24,058 nt of DNA, taken from Caldifarciminota bacterium (GTDB taxonomy: Bacteria > WOR-3 > Hydrothermia > UBA1063 > CAJXJZ01). Below, piece after piece: positions 1 to 7,745 of the stretch (position 1 is the first letter of the stretch; every line of letters starts with the position of its first letter). The notes below the pieces were generated by a model. That model was given only the letters and a program-made list of their open reading frames with translations. It had not been told where the DNA came from and searched no databases. The stretch is from the NCBI GenBank assembly GCA_027073945.1, contig JALTEL010000272.1:1-24058 (forward strand), given 5' to 3'. The translations under genes were made by a program, and so were the position numbers.

Positions 1-442
1 GCAGGCCTTATAGTAACCGTTCATATTTCCCTGGCCAGCGGTGGCTTTTTTCAGGGTTTCAGGAGCAGTTTGATGCACAAGATCAGGGCACTCTGCCTAT
101 TAATCCGCACTGAAACCCTTCAAAAGGGTGTGAACGGTTACGCCTCAACCAAAGCCGATTGTTGATGAAAAATATTAATAAGATATCATGATTATGGAAA
201 CAAAACCGGACAATGGCTTCCCATAAGGTAGAGTAATTTTGAATTCAACGGTTTAGGCGCTTGAAAAATGCGAACCATATATTCGTCAACACACTTTTTC
301 GCAAATTACTTCTAAAGTTCTTCGAATCATTTTGCCAAGAATCGGCTTGAACATATGGACTGTGCCAAAACAGGTCATTATCTATACCTTCGTTGTGGTC
401 ACGTCCTGATCGGCGTTGAAGTAAGCTTATTTGCTTGGTTAA
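1..442. other. Intergenic region downstream of the operon
   Basis: This 442-bp stretch follows the stop codon of the last operon gene, which is read on the minus strand. I find no convincing coding region and no strong intrinsic terminator (no GC-rich stem followed by a T-run on the minus strand near 443). Its only clear structure is the nested inverted repeat at 13-141. A plus-strand frame near 350-535 encodes a few Cys/His pairs (C..H....CGH....C..C), but it runs into the Rhs gene in antisense and has no ribosome-binding site, so I do not call it. Confidence 0.6.
13..141. repeat. Nested inverted repeat, possible small mobile-element remnant
   Basis: GTAACCGTTCA at 13-23 is perfectly inverted as TGAACGGTTAC at 131-141. 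Inside it, AGGGTTTCAG at 53-62 is inverted as CTGAAACCCT at 110-119, and ACCCTT/AAGGGT (115-120/124-129) forms a short hairpin with a 3-nt loop. The 129-bp size and terminal inversion fit a MITE or insertion-sequence end. The octamers flanking it (5-12 and 142-149) agree at only five positions, so there is no convincing target duplication. The alternative is a structured RNA or terminator-like element between operons. Confidence 0.5.
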
Positions 443-3400
443 CTAACCTACAATGCATGCTTTGTGATAATCAAGTTTTCCAAGATTGGTTGTGCCTTTT
501 TCGTTTTCGGGAATATCTATGACTTGGTCTATTATATCAGGGAGATAGTATGTTGGAAGATCATATTCATCAACATTCTTAAGGATTCGGATTATTTCCT
601 TAAGTCTCTTCAATGCGGTCTCGCTTGACACCTCCCCAAAGGAAGTATTCATAATGCCGACGCCCTTTTCCCTTAAGGTGGCAGCAAAAGCACCCTTTTC
701 CAAGCGAGGCAAAGAACATGTGCCAGGTCCGGCAATTAAATATTTGATATGAGACAGATCACCGCCCTTGATGACATCTCTTGCGGTATATCTTTTATTC
801 CCTTTCAATACAATTCCGCGCTTGGTATGTGTAAGTTCAATAACGACTATCTCTTTACCCCTATTATTGAGCATCCTGCCAAACTCTTCCTTGGAGGGGT
901 TAAAGAGGACATTCTCTTTGCCAACGACCTCTTCCAATTCCTTTATTGCCTCTTCCCATTCACTCAGCTTGTCTTTTGTCATTCTCGGTGGTCTGATGGC
1001 AAAAACTACATTCTCCCTGGAGAGCCTGGGAATATTGTTAATCTTTGCAACCAATTCTTTGGCTGTGGTTTCGGCAACATCCTTTGCTTCTCTATGTTTG
1101 GAGGCAACAAAAATAATAAAATTGTCAGCAAGCACCGGCACTTTTTCCAAATTGGCATATTTGTAATTTACCTCATTGGATTTTATTATAAGGATAGGCT
1201 TCAATCTAGCCCGTTTGCCATCCCGCGAATTCCAGTAAGCCTGTCTGCTCAACCGACTTAAATGATTGTTATAAAATTCTTTCCATTTTTCCAGGAGTGT
1301 TTTTCCTAATTTCCCTCGCGTCTTTGCTGTTCTGTTCAGTAACCAACTCAACTCTTTCGCAGTATCAGGAGTGATCTCTTCGACATCGCCACTTGAATGT
1401 ACAAGATTGGCATGGATCATACTTCTGCTATCCAGAAATAGATCAATTATCAAACCATTTTCTAAGTCTTTGCTCGCTTTAATGTCATCATTTAGCCGCT
1501 CTTCTAAAATTACTCTGTTATAATCAATACCTTTGAGCTTTTCAGTGGCGGTTTTTCCAATTGGAGAAGATGAGGAATGGGAGACTACAGTAATTGATTG
1601 GCCATGAGTTGAATCTTTATTGCGTTTTCTATCTCTATAATTATATTCGATCCAACGCCCGTCAGGGAAATGAATTTCACGAGGCCTATTCTTTTCATCA
1701 TAAAGGTATTTCCCCTTGTTCCCTTCAGGGTCAATTACAGAATTTAGGAGCCCTTTATCATTGTAACTGTATTCTGTTCTCCCGCCAGAAAAGTTACATG
1801 CACTGACAATCCGTCCCGCAACGAAAATGTATTCAGCATGCCTATCACCTTTTTTAAGCTCTATTCTCGCCAGTCTTTTCCCACCATCATAGGCATATCT
1901 GGCAGATAACCCCTCTGGCAGATCTAGCTCTTTTATTCGTTGATTCGAGTCATAGGCATAATGTATCTCCCCCTGACCTGCCTTTACCATAGTTGGCAAT
2001 TCATCTTTAGAGTAATAAATAGTTACATGACCAACTGATGAACCTTCAATCTGGGTAATATTTTCCAAGTGATCACGTGTAAAAGAAATCCTCTCTGGCT
2101 CCAATGCCGTTCCGGCTTTTGTCACCCTTTGGACTTCATACTCTTGGACATAGCCATTACTATCATAAGAAACTTTCTCCTTATATCTCTGATATTCAAT
2201 AGTTGCCACCCTTTGTTTCGCGTCATAGGTGTATTTAAGCAGCCTCCTACCATCTACATCTATTTCATCCAGATAACCTGAATGTCCATACCGATACTGA
2301 AAAATATTTCCCCTCGGGTTAGTAATGGTCCACAAAGAACCCTGATCATCTTTTTCAGCAAAGACCTCCCAGCGATTTTTCATCCTTACTTTGATGGTCT
2401 TTAACTTTTGACCTGCATCATAGCTATATTCTGCAATGTTTCCGAATTTGTCGGTGCTTTTAGTGATAATTCCTTTATTATTAAATTGATAAGTGATGCC
2501 ATCCTTAACAATGGTGGGAGAACTTTTCCACATCTCCTGGCCGCTTTTGGTAACCGGCAGCACTACTGCACGCAAAGATTTCCCCTCGTGAGCTACATTA
2601 AAAACAGGACTGGCTTCTTTTTTCCGAAGGGTAGCTACCACTTCTTTTTGGAGACTTTGTGCTTGTCCATTATCTGGCTCAAGTCTGGGATTCACTCTCA
2701 AATCAACACCGCCAAAGAGATGGATATGCCTGATGATAGTCCGGATACCTGATCGATTTCCCTGAGTGAATGGTGTTTCGGTTCGTCTTTCCCGTTGCAC
2801 AGAAAGCGCAGTTACACGATCTACTGTCTGGATACGTTTGTTTACGTATTCTGTTACCCACCCCATATCAATTGGGATATCTTCTTTTTTTATCCATTTG
2901 GCGAGGGCCACCGCCTTGGCAAGCTCTTTTACCCGGGCAAACTCAGGAGATTCCTCAGAAATCTCATCATATAGTTCGCTAAATTGATCGGCAAAGGCAC
3001 TGGCAATAGGATCATCAGTTTCCACATCTCTAAGTCCGGTCGGACTTGAAGGGTCAGGCTTTTGCTTCTTGGCCTTGACCCTCATTTTAGCCACATCAAA
3101 ATAGATGCTGTTTCCATGCTCTCGCAACTTCATCACATCAGAGACAATCCAGAATCGTGCCCACTGTTCTTTCCCCTTTTCAATGTCCGGACGTTCAAAA
3201 GTCAACTCAACAGTGCTCTTAAAACCTGGGACAGAAGACTTTCTTTTCCTTTCCCTTCCTTCCTTATCAATACTCACCCCGAATGCATATTGCTTCAAAA
3301 GCCAGTCCGCTTCGAACATGGACTTGCCAAAGGAAGAGCCCCTTATGACCTCCTCCGGCATGTAGACAGCCTTAAGCCATTTGCCTCGTGGATTACGTGG

Positions 3401-5713
3401 ATCGGCCGGGTCCAGGGAAAATTGAGGATCGCCGTATCTGGGATCAAAGGCACATGCCAGGGCTACTGCCAAATCCTGTGGTTTTATGGAAGGCAAAGCA
3501 ACGTTCTCCTTTCCGACTAAGACCAGGCATTGCCGTTGTGGGTCATATGCTGCCCCGGCTATGGTGCTTAAGTTGCCAATAAATTCAGCCCTGCTGCTGA
3601 GTTTGATACCACCAAGCTGGTTTTCAACTGACTTGAATGGGTCATTTGTTAAATATTTGAAGTCTCCTTCACCAAAAGGACATCCTGTAAACTCCTCATA
3701 TTTTTTTCCAAAGTGCCGCTCTGCTCCTTTTAAAAGTTTCCCTCCAAGAAACTTCAAAGGATTCAATAAATTTTTTAAGGTCCACCCTGTATTCCACGCA
3801 TTTTTTCCTTGGGGAGTAAACGGGGCAAATATATTGCCCCCCTCTTGGACAATACCTTCCCAACCACCCAATAAACCTTGAGCAAAATTAGAACCTACGG
3901 TTCCCAATGCTAATCCAAATGCCTTAACGTAATTTTCTGGAGTAAGAGGAGTCACCTGATCAAGGTTTTTAATACCTTGATAATATGGATCTGTATCCCA
4001 ATATCTTCCCTCACTCCAATATCGGTCATGCTCGCTTATGACATGCTGGGGAGGTAAAGGTAGACGTTGTCCGAGTTCGTTTAGTTCCCTGGCCCGCTTA
4101 AAAACAGGATCATTGTAATCACGGGGCCTGTATCCTATTGGAGTATGCATTGGCTCAAACTTAGGAAACATATTTGGTCCCTTTATTGTCTGAGTGCACT
4201 TTGGCTCCATGAAGCTCATCGGTGTTCCTATACTACTATGAGCATAGTAGTTAAAACTATCGAAACGGAGGAGAGAATTAGAGGAAACGTCAGGGGTCAG
4301 ATAACGTCCAATTTTAGCTTCATAAAGCCGATTGCCAATGGAATAGGGTTTGATCTCTGGTAAGAATCTCTCTCCTGCCATGCGAAAATCTAATGATATA
4401 TCGTCTCCTTTCTGTAAAGGTTCCCCAAAGGGTGAGTAATCCCTCTTTCCTACAATATTTCCTCTTATATCAGCAACATGGCGAAAGGAGTTAAATCCAT
4501 CTTCAAGGAAATATTGCACTTGGCCCCTTCTATCTCGCTGGCCCAGAAGTGTATCTCCATAAAGGTATGTTTTCTGTATCTTGCCCATCTTGTCATATTC
4601 TGCAAGTGTGAAACCAGGAAGGGCTAAGAGATTTGGTAAGTAGTGGATAGTCTCCTTCCCCATTTTCCTTGAGACCATATTTCCATCGCCATCCCAGCCA
4701 TAGCGAATTGTAGCCTTTGGTAGTCTCACCAGAGACAGCAAATCTCTTCTATCATATATAAACCTTGTTTTTTTGCCTGCTTGGTAAAGTGAAGACAAGT
4801 TTCCATTCCTGTCCCATTCATATTTGGTATTTTTTGCCCTTATCAGCCTTCCAAAATTATCATATCTATAGTGAATAGTGCTGTACGGCCTTTCTTCTAA
4901 GATCCGATTGCCCATTGAATCATATTGATAATGGATTGTTCTGCCATCGGGGAGATGGAGAGCATTAAGATAGCCCCTCTTGTCCCATTCATATCTTGTA
5001 GTTCTTACACCTTTTGATGTTTTTTCAATCACACGGGAAATTTTACCTGGTGGGTCATATTCATAGGTGTAGGAGGCTATCAGCCTATTATGCCGATCTA
5101 AATGCTCAAGGGTGGTCAGTTGACCTATTGGAGAAAAGGAGAAGGTGGTTTTTATGCCATTTGGCAAATATCTGACTACCTCACCCTTATCAGGATGATA
5201 GCTATATTCAATACGTCCGATTCCATCATCAATACTCCGTAGATTTCCCAGGATATTGTACTCGTATTTTACCTGATAATCGATCTTGTCTCGATCCAGG
5301 ATCTTGATAGTCGAAATCCTGCTCCATGGATCATATTCATATTTAATCCTTTTTTCCGGACCATATCTAAAGATAGCCTCTGTGAGCCTATTAAAGGCGT
5401 CATATCTATATTCGGTTCTACCATCTTCATTCTCCATCCAGACCCTGTTTCCCATTGCATCATAGCCGTAGCACACCGATCCGCCCTTGTACTTAATCTG
5501 AACAAGCTGATCTTTAGCATTATAGCTATAATTTATTTTGCCACCATCAGGAACGATTTTTTCTATTATTCTTCCTTCGTTATCATATTTATATTGTTCT
5601 ATTAAAAAGGATGTATCTTTCCTGGAACAGGCCTCTAAGTGCCTAGATAGTATGAGCATAACAAGAACAACTATGATGCTCATTCTTTGTATTGTTGTTT
5701 TACCTGGTTTCAT
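443..5713 (-). CDS. Giant Rhs/YD-repeat lipoprotein with embedded DUF1598-like modules and a CHAT-like C-terminus
   Basis: This 1756-residue exported protein has a hydrophobic signal segment at 11-23 and a lipobox-like LEAC ending at Cys29, so it is probably a lipoprotein. YD repeats (YxYDxxGN/R type) fill about 40-425. A degenerate Rhs-associated core follows at 425-505 (YSPFGEPL, GNRLYEAKIGRYLTPD, NYYAHSSIGTP), but the usual DPxG end is replaced by MEPK. Residues 710-812 and 850-1010 match the two N-terminal modules of the 668-residue protein at 12500-14506. A second YD block lies at about 1070-1365. Residues 1395-1740 match the C-terminal half of the same neighbour and look caspase/CHAT-like, with candidate His1629 and Cys1666. 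Typical Rhs proteins end in a short toxin about 100-150 residues after the core; this one carries 1250 more. The start overlaps the previous stop (ATGA) and has no Shine-Dalgarno, so translation is probably coupled. The Rhs assignment is firm; the CHAT and DUF1598 assignments are inference. Confidence 0.9.
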   Translation of the reverse strand: MKPGKTTIQRMSIIVVLVMLILSRHLEACSRKDTSFLIEQYKYDNEGRIIEKIVPDGGKINYSYNAKDQLVQIKYKGGSVCYGYDAMGNRVWMENEDGRTEYRYDAFNRLTEAIFRYGPEKRIKYEYDPWSRISTIKILDRDKIDYQVKYEYNILGNLRSIDDGIGRIEYSYHPDKGEVVRYLPNGIKTTFSFSPIGQLTTLEHLDRHNRLIASYTYEYDPPGKISRVIEKTSKGVRTTRYEWDKRGYLNALHLPDGRTIHYQYDSMGNRILEERPYSTIHYRYDNFGRLIRAKNTKYEWDRNGNLSSLYQAGKKTRFIYDRRDLLSLVRLPKATIRYGWDGDGNMVSRKMGKETIHYLPNLLALPGFTLAEYDKMGKIQKTYLYGDTLLGQRDRRGQVQYFLEDGFNSFRHVADIRGNIVGKRDYSPFGEPLQKGDDISLDFRMAGERFLPEIKPYSIGNRLYEAKIGRYLTPDVSSNSLLRFDSFNYYAHSSIGTPMSFMEPKCTQTIKGPNMFPKFEPMHTPIGYRPRDYNDPVFKRARELNELGQRLPLPPQHVISEHDRYWSEGRYWDTDPYYQGIKNLDQVTPLTPENYVKAFGLALGTVGSNFAQGLLGGWEGIVQEGGNIFAPFTPQGKNAWNTGWTLKNLLNPLKFLGGKLLKGAERHFGKKYEEFTGCPFGEGDFKYLTNDPFKSVENQLGGIKLSSRAEFIGNLSTIAGAAYDPQRQCLVLVGKENVALPSIKPQDLAVALACAFDPRYGDPQFSLDPADPRNPRGKWLKAVYMPEEVIRGSSFGKSMFEADWLLKQYAFGVSIDKEGRERKRKSSVPGFKSTVELTFERPDIEKGKEQWARFWIVSDVMKLREHGNSIYFDVAKMRVKAKKQKPDPSSPTGLRDVETDDPIASAFADQFSELYDEISEESPEFARVKELAKAVALAKWIKKEDIPIDMGWVTEYVNKRIQTVDRVTALSVQRERRTETPFTQGNRSGIRTIIRHIHLFGGVDLRVNPRLEPDNGQAQSLQKEVVATLRKKEASPVFNVAHEGKSLRAVVLPVTKSGQEMWKSSPTIVKDGITYQFNNKGIITKSTDKFGNIAEYSYDAGQKLKTIKVRMKNRWEVFAEKDDQGSLWTITNPRGNIFQYRYGHSGYLDEIDVDGRRLLKYTYDAKQRVATIEYQRYKEKVSYDSNGYVQEYEVQRVTKAGTALEPERISFTRDHLENITQIEGSSVGHVTIYYSKDELPTMVKAGQGEIHYAYDSNQRIKELDLPEGLSARYAYDGGKRLARIELKKGDRHAEYIFVAGRIVSACNFSGGRTEYSYNDKGLLNSVIDPEGNKGKYLYDEKNRPREIHFPDGRWIEYNYRDRKRNKDSTHGQSITVVSHSSSSPIGKTATEKLKGIDYNRVILEERLNDDIKASKDLENGLIIDLFLDSRSMIHANLVHSSGDVEEITPDTAKELSWLLNRTAKTRGKLGKTLLEKWKEFYNNHLSRLSRQAYWNSRDGKRARLKPILIIKSNEVNYKYANLEKVPVLADNFIIFVASKHREAKDVAETTAKELVAKINNIPRLSRENVVFAIRPPRMTKDKLSEWEEAIKELEEVVGKENVLFNPSKEEFGRMLNNRGKEIVVIELTHTKRGIVLKGNKRYTARDVIKGGDLSHIKYLIAGPGTCSLPRLEKGAFAATLREKGVGIMNTSFGEVSSETALKRLKEIIRILKNVDEYDLPTYYLPDIIDQVIDIPENEKGTTNLGKLDYHKACIVG

Positions 5714-6942
5714 TTTTTGGTTATCGAAATGTCTGCAACTGGATATGTTTTATCTGAAAATTGATTAACAATCGTGTCAATAAATCTTTCGAGATAGAGT
5801 GTCTTAGATCCGTTTTCCGGTGAAGAATCGTCCTCAGTACTCCAGTCATGCCACCATCGTTCTATTACGGGTGTTGCATTAAGTCCTAGGTCAAAAGACA
5901 CACCTTGCATACTGCACCCCATTAGTATGCCTGGACCAGGAATTCTCTTTGGAAAAATAAGGAGACGCCATTGATTTTCCTCATCACTATTAATGCGGAC
6001 CCACCTTAAGCCCCTGGGCCTTATCTCAAGTCTGTATTCCCAATCCCTGCGAATCTTTGTCTCTTGACATTCAATTTTCAAAGGAACAACTAATGAATCT
6101 CTGGTAGTTCGAGACAGATGCAAGTCGAATCTATTCTTCGCGGTTGGTGTAATCAGGATACCTGATAATCCCTCTGTATCAGGTATAATTGAACAACGGG
6201 GAACATCCAAAGTGGTAAGCTCAGCTATATTAGCTTGAGCCCCAAGCGCATTAAGCCTATTATAAATTCCGGCAGCTATCTCTTTACCTTTGTCAATATT
6301 TTTTGTGCCAATCCAGATATAAATTGGTCTTCTTCCTGAAAACTCGAAAGGAACCCTCTGACCATAGGAATCCCGGCACTCTGGATATATTGTGCCACTA
6401 AACTCTGAATAAAGGCCAATTAACCATAGATGGACACCTTCTTTAGCCTTTTGCTTAACAGCCTCTATTATTCTTGGATCAGGACCTTCATGTTCTGACG
6501 TGGAGGGAACACTATCTGTGATTATCAGGAAGGCCCCATAGGAACAATCAAAATCTCTTCCAAGCAGATCGATAAGACGAGTTTCAGTTGCGGAATAAAT
6601 TTGGTCTAGATCGTGCGTGCTCTCGAACAATGCATATGAATCCAAAGAAGTTATCGTTTGGGGTTCAGCGATCTCATTCCCAAAAGTAGATAGATAAACA
6701 GGATTAAGACAAAGCTCATCCAGGATTTGAATGAGACCCTGCCACATAAAGCGCTGTAGTGTAGTCCCTTGATTCTGAGTTGTCGTGAAATAACCCCTCA
6801 TGCTCATGGAGGTATCAAGGTATATGATCGTTCCTCTGGAAGCACTCACTTCTACCGCCTTCTTTTCTTCCGCCTTTTTCTCACAGCCAAAGGCAAGAAT
6901 AATAAGAGAAATGAAAAATAATCCTAAAATTCTTCCCTTCAC
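5710..6942 (-). CDS. vWA-domain lipoprotein
   Basis: The 410-residue product starts with a lipoprotein signal peptide: a hydrophobic run at 5-19, then AFGC with lipidated Cys20. A von Willebrand factor A fold follows at about 37-215. The first MIDAS motif is intact (D43-T-S45-M-S47, DxSxS), and a strand ending in LIITDS near residue 140 fits the later MIDAS Asp strand. vWA domains bind a divalent metal and mediate protein-protein contacts. The remaining 190 residues look beta-rich and I do not recognise them. The start is GTG with a good AAAGGAG upstream, and it overlaps the preceding gene by 4 bp (GTGA); the stop overlaps the Rhs gene by 4 bp. The tight coupling suggests that vWA and Rhs proteins act together at the membrane surface. 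The domain call is strong; the partner is unknown. Confidence 0.85.
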   Translation of the reverse strand: MKGRILGLFFISLIILAFGCEKKAEEKKAVEVSASRGTIIYLDTSMSMRGYFTTTQNQGTTLQRFMWQGLIQILDELCLNPVYLSTFGNEIAEPQTITSLDSYALFESTHDLDQIYSATETRLIDLLGRDFDCSYGAFLIITDSVPSTSEHEGPDPRIIEAVKQKAKEGVHLWLIGLYSEFSGTIYPECRDSYGQRVPFEFSGRRPIYIWIGTKNIDKGKEIAAGIYNRLNALGAQANIAELTTLDVPRCSIIPDTEGLSGILITPTAKNRFDLHLSRTTRDSLVVPLKIECQETKIRRDWEYRLEIRPRGLRWVRINSDEENQWRLLIFPKRIPGPGILMGCSMQGVSFDLGLNATPVIERWWHDWSTEDDSSPENGSKTLYLERFIDTIVNQFSDKTYPVADISITKK

Positions 6943-7736
6943 AAATCGCTCTCCTTTGTGCTTATTTTTCCTTTATTCCCCATCAAATGCCATCCGGAAT
7001 AATCCTTTTTTGCCTTTGGAAGGGGGAACTTTAAGCTTTTTATAGGCACCCCTTCTCGCACAGAAGCTCTTTCTTCAAGACTAAATAAATCTTGATAGAC
7101 CCGGTCATCCCATAAACTTCTTCTCCTTGGTAAGATATAAAAGTCGGACCCATCATTGCTTACAGCCATAATATTCCACTCCTCACCATGACTCTTGATG
7201 ACTTCTACTGTAACATTACCAAACTCTTTCTCCAGGCTCTTCTTACAATCCGAAAAACGGTTATGCCCTTCCCTCTTCCACCAATCATGAAGATTTGTAT
7301 CGGTTAATGGTCCGTAACTTTTTTTTATGATAGTTTCAGATGAAGTCGGCATAGAGACCCTCTCACAAGTTTCCCTGGGTCTGATGTCTTCTTTTCCAGC
7401 TTCAAGTTTTTTGATATATTTAGTGCATAGGTCTGCCATTTCAATGAAGAAATCAGATAGTAAACTCGCTTTCTCTCCTCTATCCTTCTGAAATTCATGG
7501 CTTTTGGCAGAATTTTTTCTTTCTTTTGGCCTTTCTGCTTCCTCCAACTTCTCAATACGTCTCCTAAGGTTATCTAATTGATTCAATATGGTAGCGTCTT
7601 TGGTTTCCTTTGGGAAAAGAGATCTTATAATTTTATCTTTGTACCGCCAGAAAAAATATACCACGGCCAATAGTATCCCTATCACAACCATTGCCAGCAG
7701 AATACTTTTTATAGCCTCCATTACATATGCATCCAT
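6939..7736 (-). CDS. Membrane-anchored coiled-coil protein of unknown function
   Basis: This 265-residue protein has one N-terminal transmembrane helix (about 9-30) followed by basic residues (RYKDK), which suggests the rest lies in the cytoplasm. A coiled coil follows at about 47-75 (NQLDNLRRRIEKLEEAE), then a helical stretch with a hydrophilic linker, and a C-terminal globular part at about 145-260 rich in Trp and Tyr (HDWWKREG, YSGWHLMG) that I do not recognise. It sits between the actin-like ATPase (9-bp gap, TAGGAG giving both stop and ribosome-binding site) and the vWA lipoprotein (4-bp overlap). A plausible role is to tether the actin-like protein to the membrane, by analogy with bitopic anchors; this is inferred from position and topology only. 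Confidence 0.75.
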   Translation of the reverse strand: MDAYVMEAIKSILLAMVVIGILLAVVYFFWRYKDKIIRSLFPKETKDATILNQLDNLRRRIEKLEEAERPKERKNSAKSHEFQKDRGEKASLLSDFFIEMADLCTKYIKKLEAGKEDIRPRETCERVSMPTSSETIIKKSYGPLTDTNLHDWWKREGHNRFSDCKKSLEKEFGNVTVEVIKSHGEEWNIMAVSNDGSDFYILPRRRSLWDDRVYQDLFSLEERASVREGVPIKSLKFPLPKAKKDYSGWHLMGNKGKISTKESDL

Positions 7737-7745
7737 ATCCGGCTC

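Noticed and set aside
350..535. Plus-strand frame with a zinc-ribbon-like C/H pattern beside the Rhs gene end
   Set aside because: It runs antisense into the Rhs coding region, lacks a ribosome-binding site and ends quickly; the Cys/His spacing matches no family I know.
749..1261. 170-codon plus-strand frame antisense to the end of the Rhs gene
   Set aside because: It lies wholly within a well-supported coding region on the other strand, encodes no recognisable domain and has no context as a gene.
3062..3881. Long plus-strand frames (152 and 131 codons) antisense to the middle of the Rhs gene
   Set aside because: The minus-strand frame here shows conserved paralogy with the 668-residue protein, so these are frame shadows.
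443..5713. Classical polymorphic toxin with immunity gene
   Set aside because: The C-terminal region is a long domain shared with a neighbour, not a short toxin, and no small immunity gene follows in the 442 bp downstream within the window.
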